A stretch of DNA of 64,000 nucleotides from Ardenticatenaceae bacterium (GCA_020634455.1 JACKBQ010000001.1:3224001-3288000), one strand, 5' to 3'. Positions 15,398 through 24,188 are shown, counted from the first letter of the stretch. Numbers and translations are program-made. Notes: a model not told the origin generated them from the letters alone.

Positions 15398-16000
15398 ATG
15401 AAAATTGGGGTTTTGGCGCTGCAAGGCGCTTTCATTGAACATATCAAGATGCTGCAATCGTTGGGTGTGGAGGCGGTGGAAGTGCGCCTGCCGGAGCAGC
15501 TAGACGACCTGGATGGCCTCATCATTCCGGGCGGGGAGAGCACGACCATTGGCAAACTGGCCCGCCGCTTTCGGCTGATGGAGCCGCTGCATGATTTTGC
15601 CGCCAGCAAGCCGGTCTGGGGCACCTGCGCCGGGATGATTTTCCTGGCCAAGGAGATTACCAGCGGCACCGAGGGCAAAGACCAGCCGCTGCTGGGCATT
15701 ATGGACATTGAGGTGGCGCGGAATGCATTTGGGCGGCAGGTGGATTCGTTTGAGACGGATTTGGACGTGTCGGTTTTTGGCAATGGTGACAAACGGCCGT
15801 TCCCCGCCGTCTTCATTCGCGCCCCAAAACTGGTTGCCGCCAAAGCCGATACCAAAGTGATCGCCACGCTGCCCGATGGTACGGCCGTTGCTGCCCAGCA
15901 AGGCCATTGGCTCGCCACCTCTTTCCATCCAGAGTTGACGGGAGACGGCCGTTTTCATGAATACTTTTTGTCGCTAATTCGAGGGGGGAGAAGCGAGTAA
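15398..16000 (+). CDS. pdxT: Pyridoxal 5'-phosphate synthase, PdxT glutaminase subunit
   Basis: PdxT releases ammonia from glutamine for PdxS. The protein has 200 residues with PGGEST (44-49), the nucleophile Cys77 in WGTCAGM, and the His177/Glu179 pair in SFHPEL, so the catalytic triad is complete. The ATG lies 12 bases after a long hairpin repeat and shows no ribosome-binding site. Three ACGGCCGT motifs fall in its last 70 codons, encoding KRPFPA, GTAVAA and GDGRFH at variable positions. Confidence 0.96.
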   Translation: MKIGVLALQGAFIEHIKMLQSLGVEAVEVRLPEQLDDLDGLIIPGGESTTIGKLARRFRLMEPLHDFAASKPVWGTCAGMIFLAKEITSGTEGKDQPLLGIMDIEVARNAFGRQVDSFETDLDVSVFGNGDKRPFPAVFIRAPKLVAAKADTKVIATLPDGTAVAAQQGHWLATSFHPELTGDGRFHEYFLSLIRGGRSE

Positions 16001-16037
16001 AAAGTAAAAAGTGGCCTACTTTTCACTTTTTACTTTT
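15997..16037. repeat. GTAAAAAGTAAAAAGTG palindrome (possible bidirectional terminator)
   Basis: The left arm GTAAAAAGTAAAAAGTG is mirrored by CACTTTTTACTTTTTGA, with GCCTACTTTT between. It overlaps the pdxT stop codon and the ygfZ stop codon of the convergent gene. The A and T runs suit termination on both strands. Confidence 0.65.
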
Positions 16038-16983
16038 TGAGGTGAACGGCCGTATCGCCCACCCTTAGCTCGCTTTCAGAATCGAGAACGGCCGTTTTTA
16101 CGTAGGCCAGTCCAATGATGCCGTGTGGGCCAACGGCCGTTGACGTCACCGTTCCCGCATTTTTGCCATTCGCCTGAAGGTCGCTACCAGCTTCCAGCGG
16201 CCCGTCGGCAGTGAGCTGTACCAGCTTTTTGGCCAGCCTGCCCCGGCTTTCCATGCGGGCAATGATCTCCTGGCCGATGTAGCACCCCTTGTTGAACGAG
16301 ACATCATCCCACAAATTGGCCTCCAACGGAATGTACTCCTGCGTGAGTTCGTGGCCAAAGCGGGGCAGACCAGCTTCGATGCGTAAAAAGTCGAACGCAT
16401 TCGCATCAGCCACAACAAGGCCACTGTCTAGCAGCCGCTGCCAGAGTGCGTCGCGGTCTTTTGCTTCACCCAGCACAAAATAGCCGTCGCCATGTATGGG
16501 ATCGGTGCGGTGCAGGTAAGCGGTAATCTCGCCAAACTTCACTTGCCGCCAATGGTGCAGCGGCAGCGCTTCATCTGGGAAGCCTGCAGCGACTGCTTTT
16601 TGTTGCGCCTGGGGGCCGTAAATGCCAAAAATCACTGTGTTTTTGCTAATATCCTGCAACTGAAAATCGTCCTGGAAGAAGACGAAGCGCATCAGGTAGC
16701 GGGCAATGGCGTCGCTGTTGTTTTCGCTGGTGAGGGCGTAAATGGTGTTGTTGGTGGCATAGAGCATCAGCCGATCAATGATGCGGCCAATGTCGGTGGT
16801 CAAAATTGTGGCTGTGCCTTCCCCTTTGAGCATGGTCTGCACTTTTTGGGTGGACATGCGGTTGATCAGGTCAAAGCGGGTTTTGCCGCTAAAAATGAGG
16901 ACGCCCAGGTCGCTGCGGTCGGTGAGTACGGCCGTTTCCCGTGCTGCCTGGTAAACATTCAAATCAATTTGCGAAGTTGTCAT
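16030..16983 (-). CDS. ygfZ: YgfZ/GcvT-like folate-binding protein
   Basis: YgfZ proteins bind folate and help assemble or repair Fe-S enzymes such as the radical-SAM tRNA methylthiolase. The 317-residue sequence has the diagnostic KGCYIGQEIIARMESRGR, with the essential cysteine, and PLEANLWDDVSFN just before it, so it is YgfZ rather than aminomethyltransferase GcvT. The start is placed at ATG 16983, 10 bases after AAAGG; the ATG at 16992 sits on top of that site. The start overlaps the end of the upstream DinB-like gene by 20 bases, so they form an operon. Confidence 0.9.
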   Translation of the reverse strand: MTTSQIDLNVYQAARETAVLTDRSDLGVLIFSGKTRFDLINRMSTQKVQTMLKGEGTATILTTDIGRIIDRLMLYATNNTIYALTSENNSDAIARYLMRFVFFQDDFQLQDISKNTVIFGIYGPQAQQKAVAAGFPDEALPLHHWRQVKFGEITAYLHRTDPIHGDGYFVLGEAKDRDALWQRLLDSGLVVADANAFDFLRIEAGLPRFGHELTQEYIPLEANLWDDVSFNKGCYIGQEIIARMESRGRLAKKLVQLTADGPLEAGSDLQANGKNAGTVTSTAVGPHGIIGLAYVKTAVLDSESELRVGDTAVHLKK

Positions 16984-17518
16984 CGGGTTCATCCTTTGGC
17001 GTGAGTGAAATCATCATGTCGTCGGCAGGAGCCTGCCATTGGCGGGCCAGCAGCTGCACCAGGGGCAGGTAGCGCAGTTCATGCTCGATGGTGAGCTGGG
17101 TAATAAGGTCGGCCAGAGAGCGATTTTTTAGCCAGGCATAGTGCCCTTTTTGGCTAAGCTGCTTTTCGCTGAACTCCTCCAGCCATTCCTCTATTTGCAT
17201 GCGCACCTGGGGCAAATCATCAAAAATACGGTCCAGATCGCGTCCTTTATTTTCTTCGTAGCGCAGACGGCCGTATTCCTCCACATTGTCTAAGGCGGCC
17301 AGCAGGCGTACCGGCTTTTTGCCCTGCGAAATTTGCATCAGCCCGGTGACCAGTTCCGATTCCCAGGCGGTTTGCTGCACCAGTAAATCTGCCACGGACC
17401 AATCCCTTACTGTGTTAGGTTCCAAAAGCGCCTCATCCGGCAATTCATCCAGCGCGATGAGCAATCGTTCGCGCGAACTGTCTAATTTATCCAGTAATTG
17501 TTCAATGGTGGAAGCCAT
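16964..17518 (-). CDS. DinB/DfsB-like four-helix bundle protein
   Basis: A 184-residue, almost all-helical protein (MASTIEQLLDKLDSSRERLLIALDELPDEAL, later WSVADLLVQQTAWESELVTGL). The first helix and the W-x-DLL-x-H/Q pattern are those of the DinB/ClbS (DUF1706) superfamily of metal-dependent or thiol-transfer proteins. The usual first histidine of the metal triad appears as Gln-Gln (LVQQTAWE), while ITQLTIEHELRYLP retains a later histidine. It may therefore be non-catalytic. The ATG at 17518 has AGGTG upstream. It overlaps ygfZ. Confidence 0.65.
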   Translation of the reverse strand: MASTIEQLLDKLDSSRERLLIALDELPDEALLEPNTVRDWSVADLLVQQTAWESELVTGLMQISQGKKPVRLLAALDNVEEYGRLRYEENKGRDLDRIFDDLPQVRMQIEEWLEEFSEKQLSQKGHYAWLKNRSLADLITQLTIEHELRYLPLVQLLARQWQAPADDMMISLTPKDEPDDNFAN

Positions 17519-18017
17519 ATGTGATTTCACCTGCACTTGCAATTTTGATATTTGATCGAAGCCATTTTATCATGGGGTGTCAGGTTCGCGAAGAACTCTC
17601 ATGGAGTGGGGGGCAGATGACCAAAGTACTATGAATGGGAAACGGCCGTACCCATTACCTGACCGTGACATCTATCACCTTATAACAGTGATGGTTCACC
17701 ATCAATAATTATGGATAAATCCAGTAAACTAAAGCACGTTCTACTAAATTCGGCTTATCCTTGGTATAAGCAACACCTATATTGTTTTGAGGAAATTCAA
17801 AATTGTAGACCTTACAAAATGATTGTAACTTACAAAAATTAGAAATCTGTCCAATTAAAGATGAACTCAGTATAATGAACCGTGAGTAAACAAACCGACA
17901 ACACGCTAAATACAGCATAATTGGACAAGAAAGATTATTCTGTTGGTTCTGCATTCGCAGATGAGATTTAGTTGCTGTACAAATCAAACAGCTTAAACAA
18001 TTAAGGAGCAGCAAGAG
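17519..18017. other. 499-bp intergenic region upstream of the ccm cluster
   Basis: Apart from one AACGGCCGTA motif (about 17641) and the promoter noted at 17848-17876, I see no gene, RNA or repeat. The sequence is much more AT-rich than its surroundings. Its length suits a regulated divergent promoter region. Confidence 0.5.
17848..17876 (+). promoter_or_regulatory. Probable sigma-70-type promoter for ccmE
   Basis: TGTCCA (17848-17853), a 17-nt spacer and a perfect TATAAT (17871-17876). It lies 142 bp before the ccmE start. Confidence 0.5.
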
Positions 18018-18527
18018 ATGGCAGATGCAACCTGGACAAACACAGGCGGAGAGAGTCTTGTATCGGATAAAAGCAATCGGCTTAAATTTGTAATTGGTGG
18101 TGTTTTGCTTATTGCCGCAATCGTTTATCTGGTGGTAAACGCAATGAGCAGTGGTACTCAGCTTTATAAAACCGTGGGCGAATTTTATGCTGAGCAAAAT
18201 CAACTGATTGGCCGCGACCTGCGCGTCGCTGGTTTTGTGATGGGGGATTCAATTCAGTTTACTCAAATTGATGCCACAACATCCCGTCTGGAGTTTGATA
18301 TTGTTGACGACATTAATAACCCCGATCAGCGGTTGCACATTGTGGCTATGAATGAGCCGATGCCAGATCTTTTGAAGCATGAAGCGCAAGCAATGGTTGA
18401 AGGGAGTGCCAATCAGAGCGGTGAATTCATTTCTAACCCTGGTGGTTTGCTGCTGAAATGCCCCACCCGTTATGAAGAATTGGATCCGGCTGACCATCCC
18501 GATAATGTTGAACGTCCGACAAATTAA
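18018..18527 (+). CDS. ccmE: Cytochrome c maturation protein CcmE, CxxxY type
   Basis: CcmE carries heme covalently outside the cytoplasmic membrane and passes it to CcmF. The 169-residue protein has one N-terminal membrane anchor (about 22-41) and an OB-fold domain. In Escherichia coli the heme binds His in HxxxY; here the position reads Cys148-P-T-R-Tyr152 (LLLKCPTRYEE). This is the CxxxY variant known from archaea and some bacteria, where Cys replaces His. AAGGAG precedes the ATG. It is the first gene of the ccm cluster; ccmA, ccmB and ccmC are not in this window. Confidence 0.93.
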   Translation: MADATWTNTGGESLVSDKSNRLKFVIGGVLLIAAIVYLVVNAMSSGTQLYKTVGEFYAEQNQLIGRDLRVAGFVMGDSIQFTQIDATTSRLEFDIVDDINNPDQRLHIVAMNEPMPDLLKHEAQAMVEGSANQSGEFISNPGGLLLKCPTRYEELDPADHPDNVERPTN

Positions 18528-18665
18528 GCAAACAGTAGAAAGCGTTTTAAAAATCAGATAGCGATTTCTTTGTGGTTTGCGCAGGTAAAAGCGGGAGAAA
18601 TGTCCCAGCCGTTTTCCAAGAACATCCCCGTTTTTATATAAACAGTTTCAATTAGGAAGAGAGAT

Positions 18666-20660
18666 ATGATTCCCGATCTTGGTTATCTTGCCTTACTTTT
18701 GGCGTTGGCAGCGGCCGTTTTTGCGGCGGCGGCAGCATTTTATGGGAGCCGTACCCAGCAGCCCCGCTGGGTAGAAAGCGCTCGCAACGCGACGATTGCC
18801 ACCTTCCCTCTCATTACCATCGCCTGTTTGCTTATGATTTATTCATTACTGACAGGTGATTTTTCCGTGGAGTACGTCTGGCGTGTGAGCAGCATTGAAA
18901 TGCCAACCTATCTCAAAGTGACGGCACTTTGGGGAGGGCAAGCTGGTTCGCTGCTGTTCTGGAACTTTTTACTGGCGGTGTTTACGGCCGCTTCCATGGC
19001 CCGTAACTGGAGTAAACAGCGAGAGCTGATGCCCTACGCCATCATGATTGCCAGCTTTACTCAAATTTTCTTTGTTGCCATTTCCGTATTTGTCGAAAAT
19101 CCATTTGCCCGCTTGGCAGTTGTGCCCGCAAACGGTAATGGTTTGAACCCGCTCTTGCGCCATCCTGGCATGATTATTCATCCCCCAATGTTGTACTTAG
19201 GTTTTGTTGGTTTTACCATCCCATACGCTTTTGCCATGTCGGCGCTGATTACGGGCAAGCTGGATGATGCGTGGATCAAAATTACCCGCCGCTGGACGCT
19301 GGTGGCCTGGCTCTTTTTAAGCCTGGGTCTAATCCTGGGCGGCCGTTGGGCCTACGATGTGCTGGGCTGGGGCGGTTATTGGGGCTGGGATCCGGTAGAA
19401 AATGCCTCCTTCATGCCCTGGCTGGCTGGCACGGCATTTCTGCATTCGGTGATGATTCAGGAAAAGCGGGACATGTTCAAGATGTGGAACATGATCCTGA
19501 TTTTGCTTACGTACTTGCTGGTGGTTTTTGGCACCTTCGTGGTGCGCAGCGGCGTCATTTCGTCAGTGCATTCATTTGCACAATCTGCTATTGGCCCGTT
19601 GATGTTTGGCTTTTTGGCCTTTATGCTGATCCTTACAGTGGCACTGCTGTTTGTTCGGGCCGATGCATTGAAATCTAAAAATCGGTTGAACTCCTTTTTG
19701 TCACGCGAGGCGGCGTTTTTGTTCAACAATTTTTTGTTTTTAGCGATTTTGCTTATCGTATTTTTATTTACCAATTACTCTATTATTACTGAGTTACTCA
19801 TTGGTGAGCAGATTTTTGTGGGGGCAACGGTTTATGAGCAAGCATTAGGGCCACTATTTTTGCTGTTGGTGCTGCTGATGGGGGTGGCCCCGCTGACGAT
19901 GTGGTACCGTACCAGCGCCGAGCGGATTGGCATGTCGCTGCGCTGGCCGGCTTTGGCAGCGCTGGTGATTGTGGGTGTATTGATTGCCTTGGGCATCCGG
20001 CGTTGGGGCGCTTTGTTGGGCGTTTGGGGCGTTTCTTTCTCGTTAATTCTGACGATGCTGGAGTTTTGGAAGGGAACGCGGGCGCGTATGAAGCGTGGTG
20101 AAAATGCATGGACGGCGTTTTCTAACTTGATGGTGCGAAATCGGCGACGCTATGGTGGCTACTGGATTCATTTTGGGGTCATCATCATGGCATATGGCAT
20201 TATTGGCGTTGAGCTTTTTCAGGAGCAGACGCAGATTCGGCTGAATGTGGGTGAAACGGTAACGCTGGGGCGGTATGAAATGCAGTTTTTGGGTGCGACG
20301 CGCTACCCTGGCCCGGACGATTTGATTATTACGGAAGCGACGGTAGATGTGTATGACAACGGCCGTTACGTTGGTCAGCTCAATCCGCGATCAGAACTAT
20401 ATACCCGCACCCAACAGCCAATGACAATCCCGGATGCCCGCTCAACCATTGCCGAAGATTTTTATGTGTTGATGGTGAACTGGGAGCCAACGTCAGCCGA
20501 TCAGGCAACTTTCCGCGTTTACCTGAACCCGCTGGTGAACTGGGTTTGGGCTGGCGGCATCATCTTTGTGTTTGGGACGTTGATTGCGGGCTGGCCCGAT
20601 GCCAGAACGGATAGAGTATTGGTGCGGCGTCGGCGTGCGGTGGTTGCGCCAACGGATTAG
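18666..20660 (+). CDS. ccmF: Cytochrome c heme lyase subunit CcmF
   Basis: CcmF takes heme from CcmE and attaches it to apocytochrome c. The 664-residue polytopic membrane protein carries the heme-handling WWGWDPVENASFMPWL-type motif (here YWGWDPVENASFMPWLAG) and conserved periplasmic histidines in LRHPGMIIHPPMLYLG. It has about 14 helices plus a large periplasmic domain near the C-terminus. AGGAAGAG precedes the ATG. It has no exact ACGGCCGT in its first 1.6 kb, only near matches, fitting strong sequence constraint. Confidence 0.95.
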   Translation: MIPDLGYLALLLALAAAVFAAAAAFYGSRTQQPRWVESARNATIATFPLITIACLLMIYSLLTGDFSVEYVWRVSSIEMPTYLKVTALWGGQAGSLLFWNFLLAVFTAASMARNWSKQRELMPYAIMIASFTQIFFVAISVFVENPFARLAVVPANGNGLNPLLRHPGMIIHPPMLYLGFVGFTIPYAFAMSALITGKLDDAWIKITRRWTLVAWLFLSLGLILGGRWAYDVLGWGGYWGWDPVENASFMPWLAGTAFLHSVMIQEKRDMFKMWNMILILLTYLLVVFGTFVVRSGVISSVHSFAQSAIGPLMFGFLAFMLILTVALLFVRADALKSKNRLNSFLSREAAFLFNNFLFLAILLIVFLFTNYSIITELLIGEQIFVGATVYEQALGPLFLLLVLLMGVAPLTMWYRTSAERIGMSLRWPALAALVIVGVLIALGIRRWGALLGVWGVSFSLILTMLEFWKGTRARMKRGENAWTAFSNLMVRNRRRYGGYWIHFGVIIMAYGIIGVELFQEQTQIRLNVGETVTLGRYEMQFLGATRYPGPDDLIITEATVDVYDNGRYVGQLNPRSELYTRTQQPMTIPDARSTIAEDFYVLMVNWEPTSADQATFRVYLNPLVNWVWAGGIIFVFGTLIAGWPDARTDRVLVRRRRAVVAPTD

Positions 20661-20661
20661 A

Positions 20662-20700
20662 GATTGGGTAATTAGGTAATTGAGTAATTGCCCAATGATT
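20662..20700. repeat. GGTAATTG short-period repeat, copy 1
   Basis: GGGTAATTAGGTAATTGAGTAATTG (8-nt period), followed by the inverse CCCAAT...CAATTG, directly after the ccmF stop and inside the ccm operon. Related elements are at 36123-36153 and 37771-37855. Confidence 0.7.
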
Positions 20701-20721
20701 CAATTGCTTTTAGAGGGTACA

Positions 20722-21228
20722 GTGTTTAATTTTTTACGAACGAAACAGTGGGGAACGGCCGTATTCATTCTGTTCGGCCTGTTCCTTTTAGTAACACCCG
20801 CGTTGGCTCAAGACACGGTGGTGACTGATGACGAAGTCAACGACGTAGCCAAAGATTTGTACTGCCCCGTGTGCGAAAACACGCCGCTGGACGTTTGCGG
20901 CACGCAGGCGTGTGCCGACTGGCGTGAATTGATTCGGCAGCAGCTTTCTGAAGGAGCTACCGCTCAAGAGGTTCAAGCTTATTTTGTGCGGCAGTACGGT
21001 GAAGGGGTGTTATCCAACCCGCCAAAAACGGGCTTTAATCTCATTCTGTGGTTATTTCCGGTGGCGGCGATCGTGCTGGGCGGCTTCTTTTTTAGCCGCT
21101 ACGTCAGCAGCCTGCGGGTCTCCGCTCAGGATGATGAGGATGAATTTGAGGAGGATGTGATAGAAAAGAGCGACATCCCCCAAGATAATTATCAGGCTCG
21201 ATTAGAAGCCGAATTACGTGATAGGTAA
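20722..21228 (+). CDS. ccmH: Cytochrome c maturation thiol reductase CcmH
   Basis: CcmH keeps the CxxCH cysteines of apocytochromes reduced for heme attachment. The 168-residue protein has a signal-anchor (about 10-29, cleavage-like TPALAQ), then DLYCPVCENTPLDVC, with the CxxC pair at Cys48 and Cys51. A C-terminal helix (about 105-130) and acidic tail follow. The GTG at 20722 is chosen because GAGGG lies just before it; upstream TTG/ATG codons fall in a repeat. It is followed by the thioredoxin-like gene after 6 bases. Confidence 0.88.
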   Translation: MFNFLRTKQWGTAVFILFGLFLLVTPALAQDTVVTDDEVNDVAKDLYCPVCENTPLDVCGTQACADWRELIRQQLSEGATAQEVQAYFVRQYGEGVLSNPPKTGFNLILWLFPVAAIVLGGFFFSRYVSSLRVSAQDDEDEFEEDVIEKSDIPQDNYQARLEAELRDR

Positions 21229-21234
21229 AGACTT

Positions 21235-21816
21235 ATGAGTGATATTGCAAATCCTATTGAACAGTCCAAAAACGCTCCTCGCAGCATGGTGAGGATTGTA
21301 GTGTGGATTTTGGTTATTGGCCTGCTGGCTCTGTTTGGCTGGGGGCTGCTGCAAACCAACGCTACCCGCCCAGAGGTTGGACAACAAGCGCCAGCCTTTG
21401 ATCTGGAATTTTTCGATGGGTATGAATGGAATGGCAAAACGGCCGCTTCCCTTGATGACATGCAGGGCCAGGTGGTAGTGATGAACTTTTGGGCCTCCTG
21501 GTGTGTGGAATGCCGCGTCGAGACAGATGATCTGGAAGCCGCCTGGCAAAAATATGCGGATCAGGGTGTGGTGTTTGTGGGGGTTGCCTACTCCGACGTG
21601 GAGCCGAACTCAATAGAGTACATGAAAGAGTTCAATGTTAGCTTTCCCCATGCGCCTGATTTAGGCACACGCATCTCTAAAGATTACGAAATTACTGGCG
21701 TGCCCGAAACATTCATTATTGATCAAAATGGCGAGATTGCCCACGTGCAGATAGGCCCCATTTCTAGCGGCACGCTGGATTCCGTCATTGGCCAGCTTTT
21801 GGCCCGAGGAGGATAA
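21235..21816 (+). CDS. ccmG: Membrane-anchored thiol-disulfide oxidoreductase CcmG/ResA-like
   Basis: It passes reducing power to CcmH or to apocytochrome c. The 193 residues comprise an N-terminal membrane anchor (about 20-40), then a TlpA/ResA thioredoxin domain with WASWC-VEC (Cys90, Cys93) and the cis-proline segment GVPETFIID. The gene lies inside the ccm cluster, 6 bases after ccmH and just before the zinc-ribbon gene. Confidence 0.9.
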   Translation: MSDIANPIEQSKNAPRSMVRIVVWILVIGLLALFGWGLLQTNATRPEVGQQAPAFDLEFFDGYEWNGKTAASLDDMQGQVVVMNFWASWCVECRVETDDLEAAWQKYADQGVVFVGVAYSDVEPNSIEYMKEFNVSFPHAPDLGTRISKDYEITGVPETFIIDQNGEIAHVQIGPISSGTLDSVIGQLLARGG

Positions 21817-21820
21817 GTCG

Positions 21821-22339
21821 TTGGCGACCGGATCGATTTTGTTAGGGATGGCCTTGCTCGTTTTGACAGGCTTGTTTATTGCGCGTCCCTTTATGCGCCC
21901 CCGCAATGAAGAGGGGGATTTAACCGAATATCAACTTTTACAGGAAGAGAAAGAGCATCTGCTAGATCAGATTCAGGCGCTAGATTTTGACCTCGATACG
22001 GGCAAAATTCCCGCCGAGGTACACCAACTTCAGCGGGCCAGGCTCATGGAAGACGCTACGGCCGTTCTCAAGTCAATTGATCGGGCCGGTGGTGATGGCG
22101 AAGATACGGCCATCGTACCCGATGCAGTTGATATGGACATCGAGATTGAGGCCGCCATTGCCCGCATTCGGCAGCAGCGCCGCCATAAAAAATCTGCGCC
22201 GGCCCCGACGGTTAGCGTGGCAACCAACGGCCATGCCCGCTTTTGTTCGCAGTGCGGCACACCAACCGATCCCGACGACCGGTTCTGCGCGAATTGCGGC
22301 CATAAACTAACCCTGGAAAGTTCTACAAAAACTGCGTGA
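21821..22339 (+). CDS. Membrane protein with C-terminal double zinc ribbon, ccm-associated
   Basis: A 172-residue protein: one N-terminal membrane helix (about 5-24), a helical middle with EYQLLQEEKEHLLDQIQALDFDLDTGKI, typical of CcmI-like helical hairpins, and a C-terminal zinc ribbon CSQCGTPTDPDDRFCANCG with four cysteines. The TTG start at 21821 follows GAGGAGG, 4 bases after the ccmG stop. CcmI proteins normally end in TPR repeats that hold apocytochrome c; here a zinc ribbon takes their place. The function is inferred from the operon. Confidence 0.75.
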   Translation: MATGSILLGMALLVLTGLFIARPFMRPRNEEGDLTEYQLLQEEKEHLLDQIQALDFDLDTGKIPAEVHQLQRARLMEDATAVLKSIDRAGGDGEDTAIVPDAVDMDIEIEAAIARIRQQRRHKKSAPAPTVSVATNGHARFCSQCGTPTDPDDRFCANCGHKLTLESSTKTA

Positions 22340-24181
22340 GTGATGATGAGAAAGAATACCTTGCCTAAGACAGCAAAGCTCCACTTGCTGGTGACTTTAG
22401 CTGCATTTGTTTTGGCATTTGCGGCGCTGGCGCTGCGACCCACTGCCCCAACTTCGGCTCAAGATGTGCCCCTGCCTATTGCTCCGCCCGATGCGGCGGC
22501 TGGACTGGCTATTTACAATGAACGATGTATCGTTTGCCATGGTGAAATGGGGGATGGCCGTGGTGAGCAAGCGCTGCAAGCCGGGCTGGAACCCGCTACC
22601 TTTGCTTCTGAAGAATTTCACCTGACGGCCGATCCAACCAGCATGTACAACATGATCACCAACGGTAACATGTCCGCCGGTATGCCGCCTTTTGGTTCCG
22701 CCAGTAGCAATCCGCTAAACGAGGCTGACATTTGGAACATGATTGCTCTGGCTTACAGCTTTGGCGTCCGCCCACAGGATATTGCAGATGGGGAAGCGCT
22801 CGCCACAGAGCTTGGCGCAGATACCACCACCTGGCCTGAGCTAGAATACTGGTTTAGCCGCAGCAACGAGGCAATTCTGGCAGAGTTGGCTACCGAAGAT
22901 GTTTTGGGTGTGGACGTGAGCAGTTTGAGTGATGAAGAAAAGCTGTCTTTGGTTGATTACGGCCGTTCCCTTCACTACACTTACACAGACCCGCTTGCCG
23001 CCTTTGCCCCCGTCCCGCTGGCCACCATTAACGGCACGGTTATTAATGGCACCACCAACGAAGCCGTGACCAACGGCGAAGTGCGTTTGCGAGCGTTTAC
23101 CACCCAGCTAGAAGAGGTGTATTCAGAAACCATTTCAGTGAATGAAGATGGCAGCTTTGAATTCCAAATAGAAAATGTGCCCGCCGATTGGGTTTTTCTG
23201 GCAGATGTTCCCTACGGTGACCTTACCTTCAACAGCGATGCTATACAGGTTTCTAACCTCCAGCCAGAAGCGCAACTACCGCTGTTTGTGTTTGATACCA
23301 TCTCAGACCCTGCGGTTGTTACCATTGACCGGCTGCACATGATTTTGACCTTTGCCGACAGCCGCTTGCTGGTGTCTGAACTGTACGTTTTTAGCAACCA
23401 GGCAGCGGCCGTTTTTGTGGGTGAATCAGGTGATTATGAGCAAGGCACGGTTCAGGTTGGCCTGCCTGCCGGAGCCGAAAACATTAGCTTCCAGCGCGGT
23501 TTTGGTACGTCGCTAGATAGCTTCTTACCAGCCACAGATTTTATCCAGACGGGTGGCTTTTGGGCCGACACGGTGCCGCTGCGCCCCGGCGCTGGCAGTT
23601 TGAACCTGCTGGTGAGTTACGATTTGCCCTATGACGATAGCTTGCAGCTGGCGCACCCTTTGGCGCATATCATGGCTGGCAGTGCGTCGGTCATTATGGC
23701 CGATGCGGGCGTGTCCGTAACGGATGCCAATTGGGTGTCGCAGGGGGCACAGGCCACGACCAGTGGCTCTTTTGTGAGCTATTCAAACAGCACTTTGGCT
23801 GGTTCTGATGCTATTAGCCTGACGTTAGACGGCCGTCCCAGCCAAATTATGGATGCCCAAGGCAATGTGCTGCCCGTGCGGAACCAGACCAATGAACTTA
23901 TTGTGGGTGGGGTGGCTCTGGCTGGTATGTTGGCTGTGGGTTTTTTCCTGGTGCAGCGTTGGCGTACAGCCCCTGTGGGCCAAACCAGCGCCGGAGCCGT
24001 ACCGCAGGTTGCCATTGTCCCACAACCACGTCGTACCAAACCGAATGAAACCCAGAAAAGCAAGCTGCTGGAAGCCATTGCCGATTTGGATGATGCGTAC
24101 GATGCCGGGGAAATGGACGAGGCAGAGTACCAGTCTCAGCGGCAGGAGTTGAAGGCTTTGTTAACGGCCGTTTGGCAATAA
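22340..24181 (+). CDS. Membrane-bound c-type cytochrome with Ig-like and SHOCT-like C-terminal parts
   Basis: A 613-residue protein with an N-terminal signal/anchor (about 15-41) and a cytochrome c domain with heme-binding CIVCH (Cys63, Cys66, His67) and distal-ligand candidate MPPFG. A carboxypeptidase-regulatory-like beta domain (about 225-310) follows, then a long beta-rich periplasmic part and a membrane helix near 535-555. The tail DLDDAYDAGEMDEAEYQSQRQEL resembles the same helical hairpin as in the preceding gene. GTG 22340 overlaps nothing; ATGs follow at 22343 and 22346. It is a likely substrate of the adjacent ccm genes. Confidence 0.8.
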   Translation: MMMRKNTLPKTAKLHLLVTLAAFVLAFAALALRPTAPTSAQDVPLPIAPPDAAAGLAIYNERCIVCHGEMGDGRGEQALQAGLEPATFASEEFHLTADPTSMYNMITNGNMSAGMPPFGSASSNPLNEADIWNMIALAYSFGVRPQDIADGEALATELGADTTTWPELEYWFSRSNEAILAELATEDVLGVDVSSLSDEEKLSLVDYGRSLHYTYTDPLAAFAPVPLATINGTVINGTTNEAVTNGEVRLRAFTTQLEEVYSETISVNEDGSFEFQIENVPADWVFLADVPYGDLTFNSDAIQVSNLQPEAQLPLFVFDTISDPAVVTIDRLHMILTFADSRLLVSELYVFSNQAAAVFVGESGDYEQGTVQVGLPAGAENISFQRGFGTSLDSFLPATDFIQTGGFWADTVPLRPGAGSLNLLVSYDLPYDDSLQLAHPLAHIMAGSASVIMADAGVSVTDANWVSQGAQATTSGSFVSYSNSTLAGSDAISLTLDGRPSQIMDAQGNVLPVRNQTNELIVGGVALAGMLAVGFFLVQRWRTAPVGQTSAGAVPQVAIVPQPRRTKPNETQKSKLLEAIADLDDAYDAGEMDEAEYQSQRQELKALLTAVWQ

Positions 24182-24188
24182 GCTGCTT

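Noticed and set aside
17709..18203. Minus-strand frame in the ccm upstream region
   Set aside because: It overlaps the start of ccmE and the promoter region, has a cysteine-rich random-like sequence and no ribosome-binding site.
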